Positions 10,871-22,358 of a DNA stretch of 60,000 nucleotides are shown here, in pieces. A program made the position numbers and the translations under genes. Under the pieces are notes generated by a model that did no database searches, was not told the DNA's origin, and worked only from the letters and a program-made list of their open reading frames with translations. The stretch is from Tubiluchus corallicola (Eukaryota > Priapulida > Priapulimorpha > Priapulimorphida > Tubiluchidae): NCBI GenBank assembly GCA_030141605.1, contig JAQGDQ010000275.1:126001-186000 (forward strand). The letters are read 5' to 3'. Within the stretch, counting starts at the first letter, position 1. Each line of letters begins with the position of its first letter.

Positions 10871-11225
10871 TGGCAGACATAATCGTTACCTGCCCTGCAT
10901 GTCTGTGTGATTATTGGCTTTCGCATGCCAATCCCACTTTGATAGCATCTAATTTTTGAAAATTATGCATATATTATTCTCACCAACAACTGTCATCCGT
11001 TTTCGCGTTTTTGTGCTTTCATCACTGTTTTTCTTCTTTCTTCAAATTACGTTTTTTGTGTTCATTCATGCCATTTATTAAGTTAACACAAGTTTTCTTA
11101 TAGTGTTGACTTGATGTGTCTTCATGTGCTGATGATTTATAAATTTTGTATGTTACATATTGTTCTGTATGTACATGAACACATTGGCATTGCATGTAAT
11201 AAATCTAATAATCTAACCTAATCTA
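10871..11225 (+). mobile_element. LINE 3'-UTR-like end with (TAATC)n tail
   Basis: A T-rich non-coding stretch ends in ATGTAATAAATCTAATAATC and then CTAACCTAATCTAA: a polyadenylation-like AATAAA followed directly by a short pentamer tail. This layout is typical of CR1-like non-LTR retrotransposon 3' ends. No reverse-transcriptase remnant is visible upstream, where the minisatellite begins. Confidence 0.4.
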
Positions 11226-12123
11226 AAGAGGTAAATAACGAATTCACTACAAAAAGTACTTCAAGATTAAATTGACCGTTACTTCAGCAGTATTTTGAAA
11301 CTGTTGTTGTGGTTACAGTCACGATTATAATGCAGTCAACACACTCGTCCCGCAGCGTCCTGAAATTCGTAATTAATGTCAACTCAACCTTGTTTTCATG
11401 CACGACATGCTGCCTGCTGCTATGAATGGAATATCAAGCGACATCGCGACACGCTAATTATCAAAAATGCTGGTTTTAATTAACACGGTCCACGTTAATT
11501 GGCCGCGGTGTAAGAGACAAATCCAAATGACGTGTAACAAGAAGCGATGAAAGTTCTTCTTACGGCAATTTAGAACCAATTTGACGCGATAATTTATCCG
11601 GAAGTGAGAAATAATTTATTCAGATTAGTAATGAGCGAGACACGTGAACGAGAAATTTGTTGTTGGAACCCCTTCACCCCTTCTACTTTTCTAGTTTTAG
11701 AAATTCCAGCGTTTAACTAATTCGGGCAACTCATGAGTTTTATTTTTGACAAAGAATTTTTGGTTTAAATTATTAGAAATTTGTAGATACTAATAGAGTT
11801 TGGAAACCTTGTAGAGTACTGAATAGTTTAAGTGTAGCAGCCGCAATACTTCTTGCGAAGTATCCTTTTGCTACCGTTGCTTAAATTATCGCTTAAAATG
11901 CAACACAAATAGCTTTGATTTTTTCCATCTATACATTTATTTATCTATCTACACACGTGGTATTCAAGCTGGGAAGTTTTACAACCGCCTCTAAACAATT
12001 TGTAGTAAAATTATCTAATCTATTATTGTTGTTGTGCGCTGCCCTGTTCTAAATGAGTACTGTATTAAATCAGGTTTATCTTGCTTTGCCTAGACTTTGC
12101 ATAAAAATAAATATCATCATCCA
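11226..12123. other. Intronic spacer, possibly ending in a LINE tail
   Basis: Mostly featureless. The last 60 bases (12060-12123) are AT-rich and end AAAAATAAATATCATCATCC just before the (ATTCT)n array. This again looks like a LINE 3' end whose pentamer tail has expanded. Confidence 0.3.
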
Positions 12124-12264
12124 ATTGATTCTATTCTATTCTATTCTATTCTATTCTATTCTATTCTATTCTATTCTATTCTATTCTATTCTATTCTATT
12201 CTATTCTATTCTATTCTATTTTATTCTATTCTATTCTATTCTATTCTATTCTATTCTATTCTAG
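12124..12264. repeat. (ATTCT)n array, about 28 copies
   Basis: Nearly perfect ATTCT pentamers with one T-for-C change near 12221. In the sense strand of the intron this gives a (AUUCU)n RNA. The complementary array lies about 1 kb downstream. Confidence 0.95.
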
Positions 12265-13229
12265 ATCATTTAGCATTTTTGAATACAGCTGAATAATATC
12301 GATACTTCGATACTCGATTATTACCGCATTTTTGAAATTCGGTGGTCACAAAAAGTGAAAATGACAATTTTATTCAACTGCACATGCTTTATGCTTTGTT
12401 CAGGGTGTTTCAAAAGAAATGATGCTGCAGAAATATGTATGACGGCTGACAAGTTGAACTTGTACTTCTGCATTATTACGTAAAACAATATGATATTTTC
12501 CATATTGAATATGATATATTCCAATTTCCCATGATCTACTTACTTTGTGTAGTGTAATATTGTTAGGTGCACTGTTCCTTTTACAGCGGCCTGTATAAGA
12601 TCAGTACAAGATAAGTGAAATTTAACAGTTTGAGAGATAATATCTACAAACAGACGCTTACATTCTGTATGTTTCACCAAACAGAACTGAGTCAGCAAGA
12701 TAGCTGTCGAACAGCAAGTTAATAAAACTCGATTGTTTTACAACGGGGAAAATTGCAATAAATTTTCAGCAACGATTCCAGGCATTTTGACCTTCAAGGT
12801 GAAAATGATTTTGTAGAACGAAATAGAAGCACGCTTTATTGAGTATACGTCATATAATAAATATATGCAAAACAAAGTACAAAATTCAAAGTAGAGGATT
12901 ATATAGAAAATATGACTTTTGTGTACATAATTATAATAGTCTTGTATACGTATAACGGTTATAGCAGATGCCACATTAATTTTTTATCACGGGAACTGAG
13001 CTATAACTGATTGTCGACCATTAAATATAATTTCTTGTACATAATTCTTGTGGCTATATTTACAGTTAATTATCAGCTAGTGTTTGGAATTTGTAATTTT
13101 ACTTCCTGTTGCACAAACATTTTATACGTGTATTTAATCAACAAAATTTAACCAATGGTATCGTTATTATTCAGTTGTATTCTGATCTGTTTTGCACATA
13201 ATATGGGAAGACAGGGAGGTTATCCGTTA
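12265..13229. other. Intronic spacer between two complementary pentamer arrays
   Basis: AT-rich. No gene or known repeat recognised. It would form the loop if the flanking ATTCT and AGAAT arrays pair in the pre-mRNA. Confidence 0.4.
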
Positions 13230-13372
13230 GTTAGAATAGAATAAAATAGAATAAAATAGAATTAAACAGAATAGAATAAAATGTAGATATAGAATAGAAT
13301 AGAATAGAATAGAATAGAATAGAATAGAATAGAATCGAATAGAATAGAATAGAATAGAATAGAATTGACTAG
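13230..13372. repeat. (AGAAT)n array, complementary to the ATTCT array upstream
   Basis: AGAAT pentamers with AAAAT, TTAAAC and GTAGAT interruptions in the first 55 bases and a cleaner run at about 13290-13362. This is the reverse complement of the unit at 12124-12264. Confidence 0.92.
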
Positions 13373-14156
13373 AATCAAAGTTGTTTTTACGAAAACATGT
13401 AAGAACATAACGTTTTTGCACTATGATACAAGTGTGTTGTAAATAAACGCAATATAAAATAAACACAGCACATTACAACGCTTCTTAAGTAAAATTAAAG
13501 CACATTATCAAAGTTTTAAGTTTAAAAGATACAACAATTACAACCTGCCTGTAAGATGTTTTACTTTAATTACACAATTTTTCGCTATGACATGGACAAT
13601 TGTGCCAGCCTTTTTAATCTCGATATTTCGATATGAGAATTTTGTTAAAGGCCGGTTCAAATGACCTTTCTGGGCTGCAAGATTGATTAAATTGTACAGC
13701 AATTCTGCTGCGGCTCTGTTTTTACACTGGCGACCGAAAGTGTGCGCAATTATAATGTAAACAGGCATTTTGTTACCCGCACTTTTCAAAATTTTACAAA
13801 GATAACAAATCAGAAGTTATAGATCGTTACGCGCTACTACAGTATAGCGCCTAGAGCATTAAATTTTGTTAATTTAATAATGATTGTCCTTTGTCTTATC
13901 TCGAGAGACAAGGAGACATTTTCGACTCTTTTTAGAACACGCACATAGTTTGCAAGGATTAGTTTTAAATGTATTTATAAAAAACAACTGTGCACAACCT
14001 TTAATGTGATTATGGATGCTTTAGTGTGGTGCTTTTTGGCTGTCTCTTAGCACAATATTGTAGAGCTGAGTAAATTAATTGAAATGTTTGTCATTAGTAA
14101 AAAGACATATTGAAATCAGTAGTAAGAAGTAGGTCATTATTGTAAATAAAAAAAAG
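13373..14156. other. Intronic spacer with an unidentified minus-strand open frame
   Basis: The minus-strand frame at 13538-13789 (83 codons, for example MPVYIIIAHTFGRQCKNRAA) is not made of repeats and has ordinary composition. I recognise no family. It could be a decayed transposon piece. Nothing else was seen. Confidence 0.2.
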
Positions 14157-14307
14157 CAATGGTCTTAGTGTGAGACCTTGTGGTACACCTAGATCACGAT
14201 TTACGTCAGTGGTCTTAGTGTGGAACCTTGTGGTACACCTACATCACGGTTTACATCAGTGGTCTTAGAGTGGTACCTTGTAGAACACCTACATCACGGT
14301 TTACGTC
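14157..14307 (+). repeat. Three tandem copies of a 50-bp unit, possibly LINE-coding derived
   Basis: Copies start at about 14157, 14206 and 14256 and contain TGTGGTACACCTACATCACG. Read in one frame the middle copy gives GLSVEPCGTPTSRF. This resembles an EPCGTP motif I recall from the C-terminal region of invertebrate LINE reverse transcriptases. It may be an amplified shard of a retrotransposon frame. Confidence 0.5.
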
Positions 14308-15344
14308 CTGCTCATAACCTGCTTAGGTGAATCTCAGCTGCTGTGATAATCGGCTAATTTATCCACTCTGGCTTCTCTGCATAAACAATATGTTATCTCA
14401 AATGTCTACACACGTTCGTATCAGCCCTGCCAAATTATAGTCTGAATAACGAATATATGGCAGGGTTATCTCATCCCAGCTTCCGGTTACCTAGCAATAC
14501 AATTGTTCATCATCATCATCGTATTCCCAGAGTATGTGGTTTGTTATTATTATTATACGCTCGTACACCTGCTGTTTATTCGATAATTAAAAGAAGCGGT
14601 CACGTGCCTAACCAAATATGGAACAACTCCTTGCGGACACCCGTCGCTGGAAGAGGTCTCTCTTCTCAAACTTCCATTTTGTCGCTTGTTTTCGTATTGC
14701 TGCCACTTTTAGCGAATTTGGGAATATTTTAACAAACTTTGAAATTTCTGATGTATTGGTGACAAATTTAATATTGATAGTTTTTATTTAAGAACAGTAA
14801 GTTACGGTACTACCTTTGATTTAAACCTTTGTTGTTGTTTTTTAAACCACAGTTTAGTTCAGAATTTACCAGATGAATAGCGCAAAAACTGTAAGGTTGT
14901 TACAGTAACAAAAAATCTGGCTTTGAAAACTTCGCTTAATCTAGGATAACCCATGGCCGGCGCCATTTCATTTTCTTATTTCCAAAAAAGGTATGTAAAT
15001 CGATGCAAAAAAACCAGATCGCCGGAGCTTATAGTCTTTAGGCGGAAGTTGGAAAATTCCCGGTTGAAAAGGCGCACCGTCTACACCTGCTCAATGAACG
15101 TTTATGCAAGCGGGACTTAGGGAATTGCGTGCTTACATGTAATCATAGTGTAACTCTTTTATTCATCAAAAGTCATCGTAATTGCAGAAAACCGAGGTTA
15201 CATAGTATGTAACAGAAGCATGGTTGCTCATAGCAGAGCAGTATAAGTAATAAAGATTTTTAGGGCTGATGAATAATAACATTACCAAACAAAATTCATG
15301 CAGTTCACGATGTTGCGAGATGTGTGTCTTTGTTGCGAACTTTT
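14308..15344. other. Intronic spacer, nothing recognised
   Basis: A 91-codon open frame at 14457-14732 includes a HHHH run from CATCATCATC and has no family resemblance. No other feature was found. Confidence 0.35.
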
Positions 15345-15440
15345 TTACGGAAAACCGGACCCCAAACTATAGCTCAAAACTATCTAATTTATAAAATATT
15401 AGAAGGGAACATACTAATTTTTAAAGAATTATTGTCGCAA
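15345..15440 (-). mobile_element. Fragment of a TTAA-type element (terminal part only)
   Basis: Reads TTACGGAAAACCGGACCCCA, followed by sequence that parallels the inverted right end of the full copies (compare 24685-24780): AAATATTAGAAGGGAACATA and then TTTTTAAAGAATT. The rest of the element is missing or too divergent to see. This is the most diverged member in the window. Confidence 0.5.
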
Positions 15441-16304
15441 AATTAACTTGCCTGATTTAAGTTGAGACTAAACTGTTATAGTATTCAGTAAGACTTTTCT
15501 GTCTGTTATTCAAGTTTGATGGCCCTATATTAATACGTTTGCGAGTTTTTCATTTTTTATTTTAGTTTGCACGAACGCTCATTTAGCAAAAAATCAAAAG
15601 ATTTTGCTAAAATATAAAAATTCTTTTATCTGCAGCTTAAGTAAACACGGTTTTTACACCATGTTTCTGCTGTTCACAAAGACGCGTCTCGCTATGACGT
15701 CACACCTTCTTTGCTAGCCACTTGTTTTCTTTGATCACTCGCGATGGAACTTCCGGCGACAAGTTGCTATTGAATGTATCTCACTGTGAAACCATCTCAG
15801 TCAAACTTGCTAAGAGGATTCTTAATCACCAGAAACATGCCATTATTACTTCCGCTTTCCCCCTTTTTTCTGAGCGTCTCTCTTTCTCTCATTTGCAAGC
15901 TGCTTTAGCACGAGTATTTGATTCCGCGACGATGATCCGTCCGACTGAATCTAAACTAGAACTGATGAATAGCTTCTATAGGTGAAGAATAGCTACAACT
16001 CTGCTCTTGATTGAGTTCAACCGCTTTTAGTAAAAATAGACATGGCGTGCGAAGGATTCAAAATTTGCAGGGATCGAATATAATCCTTGCATAAAAGAGA
16101 TAAAAATTTACAAAGAGTATTCCTCAAGCTTGCACGTTGACATTAGAGATGCAGAATGTATGTTAATTATAAGGCCATATAGTTTGCTTGTTCATCTGTC
16201 TTGTTCGTGTTTCAAGCAAGCAATTCGTAAATGCGTGACGCATGCGCTTACACTTTTCCTAATAAGTTCTATGGCCATTAATTTTATTGCAGTTTACATC
16301 GCTA
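15441..16304. other. Intronic spacer with an unidentified open frame
   Basis: A + strand frame at 15722-15985 (87 codons, for example NVSHCETISVKLAKRILNHQ) has ordinary composition but no recognisable family, and it has no ATG at its beginning. It is probably chance or transposon debris. Confidence 0.2.
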
Positions 16305-16633
16305 GGCCGGACTTACTAAAGTTCTTATGAACGATTTTTTTCGTAAGTTTGTGTGTACGAACTTTTTGACGCTACGCATGGATTCACTAAGCCACTCTTC
16401 GAAAAAATCTTCTCAAATTTGTTCGTAACTTTACGCAAGGATTAGAGCTTGCGTAAGTGTAATTTAGCACGTTGTGCACAGTTTAAATGGCTACGGCTGG
16501 TTGTTTTTGTGGAAGAAGAAAAGGCTAATAATAGGACTTTGCTACACAGAGAACGTATTTTTCGCAATAGATTAAAATTGGACCTTTTAAAAGAAAGTGA
16601 TAAACAAACTATAGTCCAGACTACAAGGCTTGC

Positions 16634-16705
<72 letters not shown>

Positions 16706-16860
16706 GTCTCTCTCTCACTATCCCTCTCTCTATGTTTCTGTCTCATTCTCTCTCTCTCCTCTGTCTCTCCCCCTTTCTCTCTCCCCCTCTCTCGCTCTCT
16801 CTCTGTCGCTCTGCCTGTTCATCTATCCATCCGTCTATCTATCTATCTATGCACTTGTCT
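16305..16860 (+). mobile_element. Harbinger-like element fragment with (CT)n expansion
   Basis: The left terminus GGCCGGACTTACTAAAGTTC and the adjoining ACGAACTTTTTGACGCTACG match the left end of the complete copy at 54326. A shared coding-like stretch follows at 16441-16635. In both copies it gives a peptide containing RLKLDL.KESDK. and then enters a long (CT)n tract (16636-16815) and, here only, (ATCT)n. I did not find the right terminus, so this copy is truncated. The peptide loosely resembles the start of Harbinger transposases; that assignment is tentative. Confidence 0.5.
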
Positions 16861-17546
16861 ACTACCTGCCTGCTTTATCTAGCTATCTGCCAACTGACTG
16901 ACCAACTGGCCAAGCAACCTGCCTGCCTATTTATTCAATGTTGTGAATTGTCACGTATAAGCAACGTTTACCTACTTTTTTGTTTAAATACGTAGGGAAC
17001 AATAGTGGCATTTATATTTCTTCTTGGTCCTGGTGGCTTCAAGGCTGGCTTCATTTTATCAATTTTCTGGTTTCAAACAAACAAACTCATTAAGAAATTA
17101 TTTAAGTTAGTGGAAACTATGCTGTTTGACTTTGCTGTACAATTTCTGTATATTGTTATCGTAATTTTGTATTGTGTGTTTTGATTTTATCACGTTTGTT
17201 GGTTTTTTGGCTTCATGGAAACGGTGGAAAGGATTGGTGGAAACTATGCTTTGAGTGTTTTTAGTTTTTGAAGATTTACGAAGATTTGGTTGTGCTGCAT
17301 CATCTATAATTGTTATTGCACTTTTCAATTGTTATTTTATCACAATGTCGATTTTCTTTTTTCGAGAAAGCGATCGATAGGGGCACGAATATTATGCCTA
17401 GTCCACACGGTCCTTCAAAAGTCTGACATTCAAAACACTGAACTCTGTCTACACGATCAGTTTTCGCTGACAGTTGGTGATTAAATGCACTAACCAATGG
17501 CAGTGATACTCTGCAGAATATAGCAGAACAAACGAGTAGATTATGT
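16861..17546. other. Intronic spacer, nothing firmly recognised
   Basis: A short CTGCCTG/ACTGACCAACTGGCC stretch follows the (ATCT)n run. Open frames on both strands at about 17107-17497 show no family motif. Confidence 0.3.
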
Positions 17547-18151
17547 TTAAGGGAAGACAGGATGATTTTTCATTTACTACCCCATTTTCAAGTCCGATAA
17601 AAAGTATCTATTTTAACACAATTAATACTGCAAAAGCGTTTCTGATAATTAAATAATAGATTAAAAACTTAATTAACGGTGTGCGAGCCTAACTATTGAT
17701 GACATTACAAACTAACATATTTTTAAAAATATTGCACTAGCGTCTACCACGTGTTTGCAAAAGCGAAAATTGAAGTACACTGCTGCTGTAAGCTACTCAG
17801 TGTGTTGTACTAAAACTATGCAAGTTTTAAGATAAAAATTGAAATTTTAAATTTACTGCTATGCAGTCCAGTGAGTGTAGTTCGTCACAAACGAACACAT
17901 CTGAACTGAGAGGTACAGCACCTGTTTTTTGTGTAATCCCTTTCCGAAATGCAGACACTAGTGCCCGTCTAACTAGCGAATGGCGAAATGCATGTAACAG
18001 CGAAGAACTAGTGGCGCGAACGTGAAATTGTGTTTGTATGGTAATAATCTTTCACGTAAGTCATTTTTTGACAAAAGAGTATGTTTCCTTTCAATATTTT
18101 GAAGAGATAATTTTGACCTACTGTTTAAGACTGTGTCCGGTTTTGCTTTAA
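17547..18151 (+). mobile_element. TTAA-flanked non-autonomous DNA element, intronic + copy
   Basis: About 605 bp with TTAA at both ends (17547-17550 and 18148-18151). Left end TTAAGGGAAGACAGGA, right end TCCGGTTTTGCTTTAA. It has the full set of family landmarks: TTTCTGATAATTAAATAATA, GAGGTACAGCACCTG, and the ACGTGAAA/TTTCACGT hairpin at about 18021-18058. No transposase frame. Confidence 0.8.
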
Positions 18152-18926
<775 letters not shown>

Positions 18927-19350
18927 ATACGTGTATCAAACTTCATCAAAAAAAGTCTTTGTTTCGGATGCTTGGAAATACATTCACGAGGGTTACACGT
19001 ATTCCTCGTGAGTATTCTGCCGCCAGCTAGAGGCTAAGCGTCCTCTTCATGAGGAAATTTGTAGCTTGGTAGAAATACTGCATGTTCCATTTCTGTGAGG
19101 ATTCCTCATGAATTTCACATTACAATTTAACTGCTCGATTTCTTCTTTCTTGTTTATCAAACAACAATTAACATAATTCAGCATAAAATTGTAAGTTTTT
19201 AATTACTCTTTTATCATACAGACGACTTTTTGTTTTATTAATGTAGCAGCGATGGTTATGTTGGTGCTAAAAGAAAATAAAGCACGCATATGTGTATTTT
19301 ATACACGTATATCTTAAAATTTGAAGTGGTAAAAACAAGAACAAAAACGG
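18927..19350. other. Intronic spacer, nothing recognised
   Basis: No feature visible. Confidence 0.35.
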
Positions 19351-20246
19351 TCTAACATTACACTTACTAGCATCACACTGACTAACATTACACTGACTAA
19401 CATCACACTGACTGACATTGCACTGACTAACATCACACTGACTAACATTACACTGACTAACATAACACTGACTAACATTACACTGACTAACATCACACTG
19501 ACTAACATCACACGGACTAACCTTACACTGACTAACATCACACGGACTAACCTTACACTGACTAACATTACACTGACTAACATTACACTGACTAATATTA
19601 CACTGACTAACATCACACTGACTAACATCACACGGACTAACCTTACACTGACTAACATCACACTGACTAACATCACACGGACTAACCTTACACTGAGTAA
19701 CATTACACTGACTAACATTACACTGACTAATATTACACTGACTAACATCACACTGACTAACATCACACGGACTAACCTTACCCTGACTAACATCACACTG
19801 ACTAACATTACACTGACTAACATTACACTGACCAACATCACACTGACTAACATCACACGGACTAACCTTACACTGACTAACATTACACTGACTAACATGA
19901 CACTGACTAATATTACACTGACTAACATCACACTGACTAACATCACACGGACTAACCTTACACTGACTAACATTACACTGACTAACATTACACTGACTAA
20001 CATTACACTGACTAACATCACACTGACTAACATTACACTGACTAACATTACACTGACTAACATCACACTGACTGACATTACACTGACTAACATCACACTG
20101 ACTAACATTACACTGACTAACATCACACTGACTAACATTACACTGACTAACATCACACTGACCAACATCACACGGACTAACCTTACACTGACTAACATTA
20201 CACTGACTAACATTACACTGACTAACATTACATTGACTAACATTAG
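19351..20246. repeat. 15-bp minisatellite, about 60 copies
   Basis: The unit is ACTAACATCACACTG with ACATTACACTG and CACGGACTAACCTTACACTG variants, kept in strict 15-bp register for almost 900 bp. Variants recur in larger groups, for example a CACACGG/CCTTACA pair several units apart, pointing to amplification of multi-unit blocks. Because 15 is a multiple of three, a minus-strand frame of about 350 codons with MLVSV pentapeptides stays open from 20363 to 19314. I treat it as a by-product of the repeat. Confidence 0.95.
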
Positions 20247-21205
20247 TATATGCAGAGTAGCAGGAGTTACATGGACGCGCATGAAAACCACGCAGTCCTC
20301 TATGTGAAATGAACTTTGTTGCTGCATGGGTTTTTCTGATTTTCTGACAGCAATTTTGTGCATCTTCAGTGTGAAATGGGCTTTACACGGTAATACTCAA
20401 ACTCTCGCTTCATCATAACACTTACGAGCAATTTGTTAGGCAACCTGTTAGAAATCTACAAAAGTTGTCAGTTTTGTAAGTTTATACTTCATTTATCAGC
20501 GCTACTAATAACCTTATCACTAAACATTTTAAGACCGTCGTTTTTTACTCAAAGCTAAATGATTTTTTTCTCCGGTTTTTGTTATTTTTAACCGTGTAAG
20601 GGTGCAATCATGTCTTGACACTCTTACATACCTTTTTACTTAAACTTTATTTACATACGTCTATAGGCCTACGAAGCACTATGCCTGTTTCTCTGCTATA
20701 ATATTTTGAAATTTAAAGCCGTCTTTTAATTGACTGGCTTTCGCTATAATTAGCAGTCTAATAATTTGCATCGTTTTATGGCTTCATTACGAAGATGTTC
20801 ATTTTAAATCAGGGGATTAACTGTAATCGCCAGTAAAGTCTCCTCATATGGCAGAGAAGCCATTTAATTTGATGATTTGTTACACTTGATAGCGCGCCAG
20901 TTACTGGCTGAAAGCAGACAACACAATTTGGCTTTGAAAAAACAGTAAAACTGTGCGCCCTCTATAGTCCATAGTGCATTATGGGAAGATAATTCACCAG
21001 TTGCTAACAATAGATTAACTGCGATTTGACAACCGAGATCGAAAAATAAAATAAAGCAGTCGTATAGATGAAAAACTGTTGGACGAATAATAAAAAAATT
21101 AATAATGGTAGCTCACAAGTTTAAAATGATTGTTATAGTTTATTATGATTACTACACTTTTTGCCCAAAGTTTACAATTCCCCACATACAAGAAGGCAGT
21201 TCATG
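20247..21205. other. Intronic spacer, nothing recognised
   Basis: No coding, RNA or family signature found. Confidence 0.4.
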
Positions 21206-21382
21206 AGACGGATTAGGATTAGGGTTAGTGTTAAGGTTGCTTAGGGTTAGGTTGGTTTAGGATTAAGGTTTGGATTGGATTAGGGTTAGCATAAGGTTTG
21301 GGCTTAAGGTTATGGGGTAGGGCTAGGTTTGAGTTTAACGTTAGGTTGTGTTAGAATTAGGGTTGGCTTAGGGTTAGGGTTC
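21206..21382 (+). repeat. Degenerate TTAGGG-like (telomere-like) block, second copy
   Basis: About 25 loosely spaced GGTTAGG/GGGTTAGG/GATTAGGG words. The sequence just before it (AGTTCATGAGACGGATTAG) resembles that before the 1956 block (AGTTCGTGAAGCGGATTAG), so the two share a source beyond simple TTAGGG similarity. Confidence 0.6.
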
Positions 21383-22152
21383 TTGTAAAGCTATTTTCTA
21401 GGCTTCACTACAAAAAAGGCCAAAAATTATAAAAAGTGATACTAAATTCATTTAGTGAACACATTAAAAATTACGCTGAAAAATGTACTATCTATTTAAA
21501 ATAAAGAAGTGTACTGTCTATAAGCTTATGAAACTCCTGAATCCATGTAAGGGACAAGCTTTAGTAGGTTCATATAAAATACGGCTGCTAGTTGTTAAAT
21601 TCTTGATTTACAGACTGAAGTGAACTCAAGTTCAAATTCTAAACTTAAGTTTCTAATATAGATAGTGTGTTTAAAAGGCGAGCATTGTGTTGATTTTTGA
21701 AGGAATTAATATTTCCTGAGTTTTTGATATTTAATAGCCAATTCGTATCCTCGTCTAGGCTTGACATTTCAAAAAAATATGTTTCTAAGTGATACTTGAT
21801 TCTACTTATATCAAAAAATGGAGTATGGATTCGCTCTGTGTCTAAATCATTACCACCACAAGTTTGTCAGAATTTCAGTTTTATACTTCTAAACTATTAC
21901 AAAACATTTTCTTTGCAAATTTTACTTCTCAGTTCTAAAATCGTTCAGCTCTGCGTCAAAAGTCTTTCAAATTTGCCCAACTTTGGCTTTTTTGCAAACT
22001 TCGCTAGGAGATCACGCAGCATTTCCTAAATGAGCGAAAATCTCTTCCACTTTTTTGTCAGCCAATCTGTCAGTTAGTCAGTCGGTCAGTGGTTTACCAT
22101 GAACTTGTCTCCACTAATTCTCTTTTGTTTGTTTTCCAGCGAAATAATTCGC
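21383..22152. other. Intronic spacer, nothing recognised
   Basis: A 77-codon open frame at 21796-22029 has no family resemblance. A short CAGT/CGGT-rich stretch lies near 22060-22090. Confidence 0.35.
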
Positions 22153-22358
22153 AAGCGTTTTCAGACTAGAAAACAAAATTTGCTGCGAGTTACTCTTCGT
22201 CAGTAAGCGTTAACACTGGACAGTAACTCAACTCGTAGTAACTGTCTGAAAGTTTGCAATAACTTGCCGATAGCAACACGAAAAGCAGTTCACACTTGTG
22301 AGTTTGCTGTCGGAGAGAAAACTCGAGACAGAAAACTCGATAGTCTAAACGCGGCGTA
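22153..22358. mobile_element. Short inverted-repeat element (GTTTAGACT family), copy 1
   Basis: About 206 bp. The left end reads GCGTTTTCAGACTAGAAAAC. The right end, inverted, reads ACGCCGCGTTTAGACTATCG followed by AGTTTTCT. Internal TTGCTGCGAGTTACTC and GTGAGTTTGCTGTCGGAGAG match the copy at 55635-55857. It has no coding capacity, so it is a MITE-like element of unknown superfamily. Target-site duplications are not clear. Confidence 0.6.

Noticed and set aside
19314-20363. A 349-codon minus-strand frame of MLVSV repeats
   Set aside because: It is created by a 15-bp tandem repeat whose length is a multiple of three. There is no sequence outside the repeat that resembles a protein, and no promoter or splice evidence.
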